From Gigaspora margarita (taxonomy: Eukaryota > Glomeromycota > Glomeromycetes > Diversisporales > Gigasporaceae): a DNA stretch of 64,000 bases. The position numbers were made by a program, and so were the translations under genes. The DNA lies in the NCBI GenBank assembly GCA_009809945.1, contig WTPW01004586.1, forward strand, positions 126,203 to 190,202, in the 5' to 3' direction. The notes under the pieces were generated by a model. It made no database searches and had not been told where the DNA came from. It worked only from the letters and a program-made list of their open reading frames with translations. Shown here piece after piece: positions 10,901 through 19,862 of this stretch (position 1 is the first letter of the stretch; the number at the start of each line of letters is the position of its first letter).

Positions 10901-11169
10901 CAGTTGAATCAAAGATTGTTTCATGATCATATTATTAGACTCAGAATTAAATTCATCAATATATGAATCAATTAAATTTTTATCTTTTAATTTAATATCA
11001 AAAAAATGTTCTCTATAACAATGTTTATAGTTATCTTTTGCCCATTTGAATATACCAAGTATAAATGTAATAAATAATTCTTATAATCTGAAGTATTAAA
11101 AACTTTATAAATAAAGAATATATTTTGTATTTTGGGAATAGAATTAACTAAAACATTTCTATTGGCCAT
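7921..11169 (-). pseudogene. family-B DNA polymerase of a large DNA virus, with PIP box
   Basis: Replicative polymerase with 3'-5' exonuclease. Length ~1080 codons. The ATG at 11167-11169 lies 17 bases after hairpin 3. Motifs occur in the expected order: Exo I VAWDTEW (10543-10562), Exo III YCSIDTLRL (9663-9700), the Y-G-G/A-type KYKGALV (9450-9472), motif A LDVNLFYSNAI (9380-9412), motif B KALANATYG (9101-9150), ITAYCR just after it, motif C YEDTDS (8963-8979) and the KKYYVG thumb motif (8700-8725). The last residues read KITDFFK (7927-7945), a PCNA-interacting PIP-box pattern. The frame is broken by many frameshifts (between 10930 and 10987, 9448 and 9420, 8890 and 8640) and stops, so it is dead. 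Motif wording resembles polymerases of asfar/pox/mimi-type viruses; a phylogeny is needed to choose. Confidence 0.9.
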
Positions 11170-11185
11170 ATTTACACAAAAAAAT

Positions 11186-11213
11186 ATCTATCCAGTTAGT
11201 TAACTAGATAGAT
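11186..11213 (-). terminator. intergenic hairpin 3
   Basis: Near-perfect 13-bp stem ATCTATCCAGTTA / TAACTAGATAGAT with a 2-base loop. It lies between the small 11228-11601 gene and the DNA polymerase start. Confidence 0.7.
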
Positions 11214-11227
11214 TAAATATATATTTT

Positions 11228-11601
11228 TTATAAAGTATAATTAAAAATCTTTTCCAGAAATATCAATACTATATAAAGTAATAAAATTTCTTTTTCTTCT
11301 TCAAGCTTTTCTTTAATAGTATATAATTTACTATTATTGTTTTCCTCTTGAATAGTATATAATTTTTTAGAAAAGGGATAAAGTGTTGTTTCTACTTTTG
11401 TAACAATATATAAAAATGCCACAATACTATCCTTATTATTCAATATTTTGATTTTAAGTAAATGTATTCAACAAACAAATTCAAGGTTTGTTTATATTTT
11501 TTTTGAAAATTTTTGTATAATTCTTATTTGTATTTGTCATCAAAGTAAAAATTATCTTTCAATACTTGAAAGTCAATACAAAATTGATGCGCTTCATACA
11601 T
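11228..11601 (-). pseudogene. small unknown virus-like protein
   Basis: A frame opens at an ATG (11599-11601) right after the deoxynucleoside kinase stop. It shows TAA-type interruptions and a frameshift near 11445, then 71 intact codons (11228-11443) of charged helix with a hydrophobic C-terminus. No hairpin separates it from the kinase upstream; hairpin 3 lies downstream. No family recognised. Confidence 0.35.
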
Positions 11602-11616
11602 TTTGTCACTATGTAG

Positions 11617-12238
11617 TTAAAAAACTATTTGGCAAATTTGACTAAATAGGAAAAAAATATTACTAAATTCTTTATAATAATTCTTCAATTCAATTTGTTC
11701 AGTGTTAAAAATAATATAATTTGGATATAATTTATGAGCATATTGCTTATACAACAAGCAAATTTTCTCTATATATTCAAATGATATTTCTTCACCTTTC
11801 CTATCATGTTCTTGCTATCTTTTATAACAAGTTTTTGAAGAACATTCAATTAAAATTGAATATTTGGAATCAATTTTTTTTTTTTTTAATTTCTTTCTGA
11901 GATACTCAAGCTGTAATTTATCAGAGATATTAACCTTTGTAAAAATTTTAGTATCTTTATTAGTTCTATCTATTAGAAAGATATTATATTTATTTTCTTT
12001 AATAATTTTAATATCTTTTCAAAATTCTTCAATAATAAGATCTTGTAACATAAATCAATATCCAAGATTTGTATAGAAAAAATCCAAATCTTTTTTGATT
12101 CATAAAGATACTTCTTTGGATAAGTAAACACTTTTACCCTGTTTTTCAAAATATTTTTTTAACTCTCTTAAGAAAGTTGTTTTTTCTGCACTAATTGATC
12201 CAAAAATAGTAATTTTGTTTGGATTGTTTAATTCCCAT
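11617..12238 (-). pseudogene. deoxynucleoside kinase (thymidine-kinase-like), degraded
   Basis: Phosphorylates deoxynucleosides for the nucleotide salvage used in viral DNA synthesis. About 205 codons, normal for the family. The Walker A loop reads GSISAEKTT (12176-12206); the usual Gly before Lys is Glu, one G-to-A change. A LDFFYTNLGY stretch, FMLQ, a DR-type motif (LIDRTNKD) with IF following, and a RKGEEISFEYIEKI lid segment follow in the canonical order. The ATG at 12238 is one base out of frame with the P-loop. Stops occur at several expected Gln/Trp/Arg positions. Its promoter hairpin (13580-13607) is separated from the ATG by a 1.3-kb transposon. Confidence 0.7.
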
Positions 12239-12247
12239 TTTAAGTTA

Positions 12248-13565
12248 GGGGCGTGCCATAAATCACGTAATATTTTTTACTTAATAGCCACCCCCATCCA
12301 TGTATGGTGTGATCACCCTATCTCGATTCTGATTGGTTAATATAACGACTAATTTTTTATAATATATTATACAAATGTAGATAATATTAAATAACTTGCG
12401 ATCTACTGGTCCGTTTTGGACGATTTTACTACCAAAATGATTGTCTCAATGAGACGATTCTAACAAGCCGAAAATCATCGAAATCCAATCACAGGGTCAC
12501 AAGATCGTTAAGGTTTTGTATTATTTTATATATGTTTAAAATAAATTTTAAGATATATATATCAGATATATAAAATAAAACAAAACCTTAGCGATCTTGT
12601 GACCCTGTGATTGGATTTCTATGGTTTTAGGCTNGTTGGAATCGTCTCATTGAAGCGATCATTTTGGCAGTAAAATCGTCCAAAACGGACCAGTAGATCG
12701 AAGGTTCATATCGGCCGATTTACAAACTTGCTAATAACCTTCGTTCTACTGATCCGTTCCGGATAATTTTACTACCAAAATGATCGTCTCAATGAGACGG
12801 TTCTAACAAGCCCAAAATCATCGAAATTCAATCACAGGGTCACGAGATCGCTAAAGTTTTGTTTTATTTTATATATCTGATATATATATCAAAATTTTAT
12901 TTTAAGACATATATAAAATAATACAAACCTCTAACGATCTCGTGACCCTGTGATTGGATTTCGATGATTTTCGGCTTGTTAGAATTGTCTCATTGAGACA
13001 ATCATTTTGGTAGTAAAATCGTCCAAAACGGACCAGTAGATCAAAGGTTACTTAATATTAAATAAAATATATATAATATAATATATATAATTTTTAATAT
13101 TAAATAACCTTCGTTCTACTGATCCGTTCCGGATAATTTTACTACCAAAATGATCGTCTCAATGAGACGATTCCAACAAGCCCAAAATCATCGAAATCCA
13201 ATCACAGGGTCACAAGATCGTTAAGGTTTTGTTTTATTTTATATATCTGATATATATATCTTAAAATTTATTTTAAAACATATATAAAATAATACAAAAC
13301 CTTAACGATCTTGTGACCCTGTGATTGGATTTCAATGATTTTGGGCTTGTTAGAATCGTCTCATTGAGACGATCATTTTGGTAGTAAAATCATCCAAAAC
13401 GGACCGGTAGACCAAGGTTACTTAATATTAAATAATATATATATTATATATATTATATACCATATATGTGATTTAATATATTATATATATATATTATATA
13501 TAGACGTGATCACCCCCCCTGACCATTTATCCATGGTAAAAATCACGTAATTTCTGGCATGCCCC
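12248..13565. mobile_element. PIF/Harbinger-like non-autonomous element
   Basis: 1318 bp flanked by the 3-bp duplication TTA (12245-12247 and 13566-13568). Imperfect ~30-bp terminal inverted repeats begin GGGGCGTGCCA on the left and GGGGCATGCCA on the right (reverse complement). A TTA duplication with G-rich ends fits PIF/Harbinger. There is no coding region; the interior is three consecutive palindromes. It lies between a hairpin/promoter and the start codon of the deoxynucleoside kinase. Confidence 0.7.
12391..13430. repeat. three tandem ~320-bp palindromes
   Basis: Each unit (about 12391-12709, 12736-13050 and 13106-13424) is a foldback. A ~135-base arm containing CTGATCCG/CTGGTCCG, CCAAAATGAT, TCTCAATGAGACG and CCAATCACAGGGTCAC is repeated inverted around an AT-rich centre with ATATATAT motifs. 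Units 2 and 3 share TAACCTTCGTTCTACTGATC at the left and end in AAGGTTAC or a close variant. Another copy starts at 63937. They look like foldback MITEs inserted into each other or amplified in tandem. Confidence 0.75.
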
Positions 13566-13579
13566 TTATATATTAAAAA

Positions 13580-13607
13580 ATCTGTTTGGTTAGTACTACT
13601 AAACAAA
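13580..13607 (-). terminator. intergenic hairpin 4
   Basis: Stem TCTGTTTGGTTA paired with TACTAAACAAAT, with G-T type mismatches. On the minus strand it is followed by GATTTTTTAATATATAA, after which the Harbinger-like element interrupts the leader of the deoxynucleoside kinase. Confidence 0.55.
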
Positions 13608-13619
13608 TAAATTATTCTT

Positions 13620-13781
13620 TATTAATAACTTTTATTTTCTTTGCAACACAATTTATAGAGCCTATATTAAATACAATATCTTCAAAGATTATTTATCTTC
13701 TTTGATCAATTTGTTTGAAATAAATTAATATATTTGTTTGGTAATAACCTTTGGATTTTGTTTAGAGTGTTTAATTTCCAT
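13620..13781 (-). pseudogene. short ORF sharing the start region of the deoxynucleoside kinase
   Basis: The ATG (13779-13781) and the next ~30 bases are nearly the same as the start of the kinase at 12238 (both read M-E/G-I-K-H/Q-S-K-Q-N). The upstream leader and hairpin are also alike. After about ten codons the similarity ends and the frame meets several stops. It is best read as a truncated duplicate of the promoter and first codons, joined to unrelated or decayed sequence. Confidence 0.4.
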
Positions 13782-13801
13782 TTTAAGTTATGCATTAAAA
13801 A

Positions 13802-13830
13802 ATCTGTTTGGTGATAAACACTAAACAGAT
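13802..13830 (-). terminator. intergenic hairpin 5
   Basis: Stem ATCTGTTTGGTG / ACACTAAACAGAT around ATAA. It is a close relative of hairpin 4 and is followed by GATTTTTTAATGCATAACTTAAA and an ATG. Confidence 0.7.
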
Positions 13831-13844
13831 AACAATAAGAGATA

Positions 13845-14586
13845 AATCAATTACTATTTTTAATTACCATCTTTCAAATAGTTACATTTTTTCTATCAAC
13901 CCCAAATTGATCTAATCTAAATTCATTCAACTTCAAATTGGTATATTCGATATCTCTATTATTTTTTCTATTTTAAAAAAATCTTTAATAATTTGAACTA
14001 TTTTTTATTCATTACAGACTTTAATATTCTGTTTTAAGTAGAAGCCCAAATTCTAGCTTTTGGTATAAACTTATTAACTTTAATTTTTTCGCTATTATAT
14101 ACAATCATATCTAAAGGATTAGGATATCTTGAAATAGATGATTCAAATTCTTATATTATTTTAACTGAATAGCTAATTCAATATTTTTACATTAAATCAA
14201 AATAATATTATTTTATATATTGCAATAATATCAATTCCATTATCCTCATGAGTAACTTTAATTTTATTTGCTAAAATATTAAATGAATTAAGGACTTTTT
14301 GAACACTACTTTCAAAATTATATCTAGAAGTATAATTTGTAATGAGTATCTAATTAAAAAAAATAATTAGTACAAGATTTTAATTCTAGTAGTTTTTGTG
14401 AGCTGTAGCATATAACATAAATTCTGAGTCAAGTGCCCAAAAACTAATAAAAAATATCCTTATTGATATAGCTATATATATTTTCAGAATAATTTTCTAG
14501 TTTTTGTACTAAGTGTGCACCTAAAAACTTAACATACTAAGTAAATTGGACTTCGCCAACTCACTTTTTTTTATGTTCTTTAGACA
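13845..14586 (-). pseudogene. PD-(D/E)XK (Mrr-like) nuclease, degraded
   Basis: Starts at an ATG (14584-14586) 24 bases after hairpin 6. The N-terminal part has in-frame TGA, TAG, TAG and TGA. A segment around 14170-14320 reads FESSVQKVLNSF, then HEDNGIDIIAIY, then (after a small frameshift) IELAIQLK followed by a TAA and YKN. This is the Mrr/restriction-endonuclease pattern: a helix, D-G-I-D-I-I, and a Q-x-K strand, with Asp and Lys as metal-site residues. Viral relatives would be repair or recombination nucleases. The C-terminal ~100 codons are not recognised. The nuclease call rests on motifs only. Confidence 0.45.
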
Positions 14587-14609
14587 TTTTGAATTATGTA
14601 ATTAAAATT

Positions 14610-14635
14610 CTATTCAGTTAAATTAAACTAAATAG
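14610..14635 (-). terminator. intergenic hairpin 6
   Basis: Stem CTATTCAGTT / AAACTAAATAG with one mismatch, loop AAATT. It is followed on the minus strand by GAATTTTAATTACATAA and the nuclease ATG. Confidence 0.65.
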
Positions 14636-14713
14636 ATAAATATATTTATTAAAATAAACAAAATAATAAAATCATAAAAAAATCTAATATCTAATTTTTT
14701 GATTTGTAATCTT

Positions 14714-15465
14714 CTATCTCATTTCATCTTCAGTTTTAATATCCTCCTTTTCAGATAAAGTACTAACTACAGAATGATTATTTTTATCATCATTCTCTTT
14801 AATTTTTCTTTTCTTTTTATGTTTTAAAGAAGTACATTTTTTAGAAATAATATCAATAATCTGTTCTAAATTAATTTTTAAACTATCTGTAAGTTTTATT
14901 TTTTAAAATCTTTCAATTTATAGAGAAACTATTCATCATATTTAGATAGTTCCATTCTTACAGGAATTTTATCAATAAATGAATAATAAATAAGTGTTTT
15001 GAATAAACACTCTTTTCCATTTAAAAATTTGTGAAGCCTATTGTGAACATTAATAAAATTTAATTCTTCAATTTCAATATTAGCTTCTTCATTTGTTTCC
15101 CGTATTGCACATTTCTCAAAAGTTTCATTATTTTTTTCATTCTACAAATGCTTTGGTAGAAATTATAATAATCTTTATCAGGATTAATATGCTTATTTAA
15201 CCAAGCTTGTCTATCTGGAGTAACCATAAACAAATCAAAAATGATCTAATTTCTTTCTCATATTTATTGATAATTTGTTTTTTTTTTGTTGTATCAAATT
15301 AATATTCATATCAATTTGAGTTCTAATTTGTTGTTCAGTATTACTAAAATTACCAGAAAATCCATATTTTTAATAGAATCTAAAGAATTCAAAAAGAAAA
15401 ATATCTAGAATTATATTCAGAAAGGTCTTTAAATTCCTTTACAGCAGTATTATATCTTGAGTCAT
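14714..15465 (-). pseudogene. Nudix hydrolase (viral decapping-enzyme type), degraded
   Basis: Nudix enzymes hydrolyse nucleoside diphosphates linked to another group; large DNA viruses use them to decap mRNA. The ATG (15463-15465) lies 23 bases after hairpin 7. An N-terminal helical part (with QIRTQIDMNINLI) is followed by VTPDRQAWLNKHINPD and then the Nudix box: ETFEKCAIRETNEEANI (15085-15140), which holds the REx2EE core. A charged tail rich in Lys and Asp/Glu ends at a TAG (14714-14716). Frameshifts lie near 15360, 15240 and 15140, and some stops interrupt it. The length of ~250 codons and an N-terminal extension before the Nudix fold resemble pox- and asfarvirus decapping proteins. Confidence 0.65.
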
Positions 15466-15487
15466 ATTTTTTAATATGTATTTAAAA

Positions 15488-15514
15488 ATCTAATTAGTCA
15501 AAAGACAATTAGAT
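15488..15514 (-). terminator. intergenic hairpin 7
   Basis: Stem ATCTAATTAGTC / GACAATTAGAT, loop AAAA. It separates the zinc-ribbon gene from the Nudix gene and supports treating them as two genes. Confidence 0.7.
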
Positions 15515-15519
15515 AAATT

Positions 15520-15956
15520 ATTATCATTAAATAATAAATTGTTATTATTAATATAACTGTTTTGCTTAAAAATAAATTTATCTACTAATACAAGTATGAA
15601 ATTCAAAGTAACGATATTCCTTATAATCAGACAATAATAATTTTTCTCACTATCATTTACAACAAAATTTCTAAATTATATGTTAATTTTTCAGAATCAC
15701 TAATATCTATATTAATATTATCATTTAATTCCCATCTTTATCAAAATTTTCTATATTAAACAATTCTTTTTTACAATGAATACAATATTTTCTAGTAGAT
15801 ATAACATCACAACTATTACAATAGTAAATAAATTTTGGTTTAAACTGTAATTATAAACAATTTCTTTATCACTATATAAGCTTTTTCGAATTGAAATTAA
15901 AAGGATCTTTTGCATTTTTTTTTAAAAATAACATCAAGATTATTTATAGGTTTCAT
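15520..15956 (-). pseudogene. zinc-ribbon protein, possible late transcription factor, degraded
   Basis: The ATG (15954-15956) lies 19 bases after hairpin 8. After about 50 codons comes a zinc-ribbon pattern, YYCNSCDV followed by YCIHCKKEL (C-x2-C, about 10 residues, C-x2-C) at 15763-15835. The remainder is acidic and Asn-rich with frameshifts and TAA stops. Small zinc-ribbon proteins of this kind include the VLTF2/VLTF3 transcription factors of nucleocytoplasmic viruses. That match is only suggestive. Confidence 0.45.
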
Positions 15957-15974
15957 TTTTACATAAATAAAAAT

Positions 15975-16000
15975 CTATTTGGTTCTAATGAATTAAATAG
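15975..16000 (-). terminator. intergenic hairpin 8
   Basis: Stem CTATTTGGTT / AATTAAATAG (two mismatches), loop CTAATG. It is followed on the minus strand by GATTTTTATTTATGTAAAA and an ATG. An (AT)n run at 16009-16024 lies beside it. Confidence 0.6.
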
Positions 16001-16049
16001 AATAAAATAATATATATATATATATTATAATAATAAATATATATTATAA

Positions 16050-16464
16050 TTAAATATTTTCTTCTTTCTCTTCAACTTCTTCAATACTTTCTTTTACAAA
16101 TTTAATTTCTAAGTTTTTTAAATTTTTTATTTCTATACTAATACCCGTGTTAACACCCTTATAATATTTTTTTAACCATTCAATGACACATTTAAAAGCT
16201 AGATATTTTTTGTTTTTTGGAAACTTTTCTTTAATTGAAACAATTTAATTGTTTTGAGCATTTTGAAATTTCTTTAGAATTTCATTAATGCCTAAACATT
16301 TATTTAAAATCAGGAAACAATTAACAAAAGAATTTTCTAAAATATGCAAATTTAATTGCTATCCTTTCATAGCAATATAAAAATCAATCTCAGAAATAGT
16401 AAAGATTTCTTTCTTCTTTTTATAAGGTTCAGAACCAAATTTTTCTTTTTTTAAATCTTTGCAT
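16050..16464 (-). pseudogene. unknown small virus-like protein, nearly intact
   Basis: A frame of ~138 codons after the ATG at 16462-16464, with only one early frameshift, one TAG and one TAA (both at plausible Gln positions). It begins with a Lys-rich stretch, has a middle part with alternating hydrophobic helices (containing FPKNKKYLAFKCVIEWLKKY) and ends in an acidic EEVEEKEE tail before TAA. It is the best preserved gene of the block. No family recognised. Confidence 0.5.
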
Positions 16465-16500
16465 TATTATATAAAATAAAAAAATTACATAATTAAAATT

Positions 16501-16525
16501 CTATCTAGTAAATAATACTAAATAG
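16501..16525 (-). terminator. intergenic hairpin 9
   Basis: Stem CTATCTAGTA / TACTAAATAG with one mismatch, loop AATAA. It lies 37 bases before the ATG of the 16050-16464 gene and downstream of the next gene. Confidence 0.65.
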
Positions 16526-16539
16526 ATGGAGACCGGGTT

Positions 16540-17354
16540 GCCATTGAGGTGATTGTAATTTATATTCTTCTTTTGATTAATTCATTTGTTAATTGTACAA
16601 AATTTTTTTGTTAATATTAATATTTTTTGCTTTTTTTCTTTCTTTTAATTACTTCTGATTTGAATTTTTTAAGCAATTTATTTTCATTTTTATAAATCAA
16701 AAAGTTAGTTAAATTAAAAGATTTCAAATAAAAAAAAGTCATAATCCAATTTTAGATTGTGAAACATTTTTTTGAATCTCATCAAAGAACCTTTCTTGTT
16801 TAGAGAAAATACAGTAGTTTCTCATTTTTTAGTAATGATTTATCAACAGATTGAATGAGTTTGAAATAGTCATATTAGTGCCAAAAAGAGCAAAATCTAC
16901 TACAGTCAGACCTCTCTAAATGCATAGCGAAGGGCTGATAAAAAATCTTGCCTTTAGATAGGTATGCATTTAGGGAGGTAAAAATCTACAAGTAACATAT
17001 GAGTTGGGACCAAGTCAAGCCATGCATTTAGAGAGTTATGCATTTGAGAGGTTGCATTTAGGGAGATCTGACTGTATTATATCTAGTATCATATTGCTAT
17101 TTATAAGAATAAAATTTTTATTGTTTCTTACATTTACACTAAAAGTATTCAATATAAGAAATGTGTTTACTATGTTCTAGTAAATCAAATTTCTCATTAG
17201 ATTTTTTTTGTTTATACTTTATAATATAAGACCATTCAAAATCAATGTCTCTTCAAGAGGTAGAATTTTGTATAATAAAAGTTTCATGAAATATTTTCTG
17301 GTTATGTTTAGAAAAGTGAGTAAAGTGAGATATAACATCTCTTTCAATACTCAT
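16540..17354 (-). pseudogene. unknown virus-like protein interrupted by a pogo-like MITE
   Basis: Starts at an ATG (17352-17354). About 80 codons are nearly clean, with one TGA and one TAG: a His/Phe-rich N-terminus (HFTHFSKHNQKIFHETF), then DIDFEWSYIIKYK. A 172-bp MITE with a TA duplication sits at 16903-17074. Coding-like sequence continues to about 16760, then decays. The N-terminal portion is partly duplicated at 17438-17640, next to an N. No family recognised. Confidence 0.4.
16903..17074. mobile_element. pogo/Tc1-mariner-like MITE
   Basis: 172 bp with terminal inverted repeats CAGTCAGACCTCTCTAAATG / CATTTAGGGAGATCTGACTG flanked by TA on both sides. CAGT...ACTG ends with a TA duplication fit the pogo group. 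No coding capacity. Confidence 0.8.
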
Positions 17355-17640
17355 ATTGAAATAATTAATTAATCAAAGTTTTTTTTGATTGAAGTAATTA
17401 ATTATTTCTTGAAAGCTGCTCAAAGAGTAATGCTTTNATTCAAAATCAATGTCTCTTCAAGAGGTAGAATTTTGTATAATAAAAGTTTCATGAAATATTT
17501 TCTGGTTATGTTTAGAAAAGTGAGTAAAGTGAGATATAACATCTCTTTCAATACTCATATTGAAATAATTAATTAATTAATTTGATTAAGTAATTAATTA
17601 TTTCTTGAAAGCTACTCAAAAAGTAATGCTTTCAGGTATC
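17234..17640. repeat. ~203-bp tandem duplication around a single N
   Basis: Bases 17234-17436 reappear from 17438, separated by an N at 17437. The copies are almost the same but differ slightly near their ends (GCTGCTCAAAGAG against GCTACTCAAAAAG). An exact abutment at an ambiguous base suggests two allelic or overlapping contig ends joined by the assembler rather than a natural duplication. Confidence 0.6.
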
Positions 17641-17740
17641 AAATTCTAAGATTTGATAAAGCTAATTTCAAGATTTCTACAACTCTTTTTATAGAAAAAT
17701 TTTAAAACAAAAAAAAACCAAGATTTTTAATTTCTCTCAT
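17600..17740 (-). pseudogene. C-terminal fragment of a further virus-like gene
   Basis: On the minus strand a frame reads KKSCRNLEISFIKS, then a stop, NLIPESITF, another stop and VAFKK before ending. Its style matches the neighbouring viral genes. Upstream it is lost in unrelated repeats, so this is taken as the right edge of the viral block. Confidence 0.25.
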
Positions 17741-18106
17741 AATAGGACCCTGGATATCTATAATATAGGTTGTATTTTTTTTTTTAGCATATTGGACCAA
17801 ATTTGGTTAAAGGTCCAAATTTAAATTTTAGCAAATTAAGGTCAATTTGAATAATAGTCTCATTTTTAGTTTTGTCAAAATGGTCAAATTTTCATATTGT
17901 CATATTTATTTTTTGTCAAATTATCCCTTTTTTGGAGAGGATAAGTATTAAAAAATTTATAGAACAATATTCATATAATTGGTAGGTCTACCTGTAATTT
18001 CTCGTGATAATTAGCCAATAAAATATACTAGGCTAATGCATAGCATTGTAAGGCTGGAGCTAACTATTTGTACCTGATATTAATAGTTATTAATCATGTG
18101 CAGCCA
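17741..18106. other. non-coding, AT-rich
   Basis: No gene seen. Short repeats of a GGACCAAATTT / GGTCAAATTT motif (17795-17930) resemble those at 43670-43860. Confidence 0.4.
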
Positions 18107-18114
18107 ATAAAATA

Positions 18115-18283
18115 GGACCCCGAAATATTCATAGATAGGTCAGGTTAATTATAGGGTTACTAAAAAAGGTAAGATCTGCAGAAAAAACTTTAAAAATAAG
18201 CAAAAAATTACTATAAATAGAAAATATTTGTACAAAAATAAGCAAACTCATACCTGACCTATCTATGTATATTTCGGGGTCCT
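18115..18283. mobile_element. hAT-type MITE, AGGACCCC family, copy 1
   Basis: 169 bp. Ends AGGACCCCGAAATATTC and its inverted counterpart GTATATTTCGGGGTCCT. Flanks AATAAAAT (18107-18114) and AATAAGAT (18284-18291) match at 7 of 8 bases. Sister copies lie at 40320 and 62287, and a longer element with the same ends lies at 53419. Confidence 0.8.
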
Positions 18284-18815
18284 AATAAGATTATCATATA
18301 ACAAAAATAACAACTTCATAAAAAAATTAACTTATTTTGGACCAATATTATACATTTATTATTATGAGTTATTATTATAACACAATCTTATAATAATAAT
18401 TACACAATTTTTTATTGTACAATTAATTACAAAAAAAAAAAGAAAAAAAAATTAAAGCACTAACTCTAACTACAAACCAACTATTATTTTCATCTTTTAT
18501 ATTAAGAATTAAAATGTCATATAACCAATGTTTTCTATTATGTACTACAACTGCTATATTAAAGACCAAGATACCTAAATACATGTATTAATAGCAAGCT
18601 CTAAAAATGATAATACTAAAGGCATAAACAACAACAATGATAGAACCCTGAAGAATACATATATAACTCAGATTAGACTTAAAATTTTAATATAACTTTA
18701 TATATTTAATTTTATTAAAAGCTTTATACAAAATTATCATATAAGTTCAATTTTACTATAAATTATACAATTTTAGTTATGAGTTTATATACAATATATA
18801 TTCCTATTCCGAAAA

Positions 18816-19862
18816 TAAACTACCCTTTTGTTTTAACCAAAAAATCTAAAAACTTGTTTTATTCAAAAATAAGCTACCTCTGATCGATAATAGTTATTGC
18901 ATAGTAAAGTCCAAATTTTACTATGCAAATTAGTTATAATCGCTTAAATAAACTTGTTCAGGAGATCAAAATACATATGTTTTAAAATTTTTATACAAAT
19001 TGGTGAACTTTTTATTATTTGAGTTTTAATTTTTATGTTCATTGAAAAATTAAAAATTTTTTAAAAAATATATATACCGAATATAAAAATTACAAGTTAA
19101 ATAATAAAAAGTTCTCCAATTTATATGAAAATTTTAGAGAATATGCATTTTTATATTATGCATATATTTACTTAAGCACATATAATCGATTTACATAATA
19201 AAATTTGAACTTTGTTATATAGCAATTAATTGCAATTACTAATAAGCTTTTTGTACAGATATTTTTTTAAAAAAATTCTCACACATATAATCTTGTGCAG
19301 ACAAGTTTTTTGTAGAAAAAAAAACAAAAAAATAAACAAATAAATAATAAAAAATAAAAAAAGTGATATGCATACCATATGTTTCCAAAAATAAGCTACC
19401 TTTTTTGGATGATTTTTGGATACAAAAAATCTGGATATAGATTTTTGGTCAATTACAAATAGTTGCTACATTGTAAAGTCCAAATTCTACTATGTAAATC
19501 GACTATTATCACTTAAGTAAACTTATTCGAATGATAAAAATACATATATGCTAAAATTTTTATCAATATTAAAGCATGCATTATTTTTAAACTTTTAATT
19601 TTTAAGTTTAACAAATATATTTTTGTAATAAAATTTTAATTTTACCATTGAACATAAAAATTAAAAGTCAAAGAATAAATGTTCTCAGATTTTGATAAAA
19701 TTTTTAGAGTAAGTGTATTTTGATTTTTCAAACAAGTTTACTTAAATGACTTTAGTTGAGTTAGATAGCAAACTTTGGACTTTACTATGTAGCAACTATT
19801 TTGATCATAGTTTTTACATTTTTGGATTTAAACAAAAGAGTAGCATATAGCTTATTTTTGGA
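18816..19862. repeat. two related foldback elements
   Basis: Two foldbacks of one family lie side by side, about 18816-19250 and 19384-19862. Each arm holds AAATAAGCTACC, then a TAGTTATTGCATAGTAAAGTCC-like block and a CTTAAGTAAACTTGTTC-like block. These reappear inverted in the other arm. The centre is AT-rich. A similar block forms the palindrome at 42.2 kb. No coding potential. Confidence 0.6.

Noticed and set aside
11864-12076. Plus-strand ORF
   Set aside because: Antisense shadow of the deoxynucleoside kinase remnant.
18115-18283. Calling the AGGACCCC MITEs mariner-like from their TA flanks
   Set aside because: Two of the three copies have perfect 8-bp duplications and the third has 7 of 8, which fits hAT.
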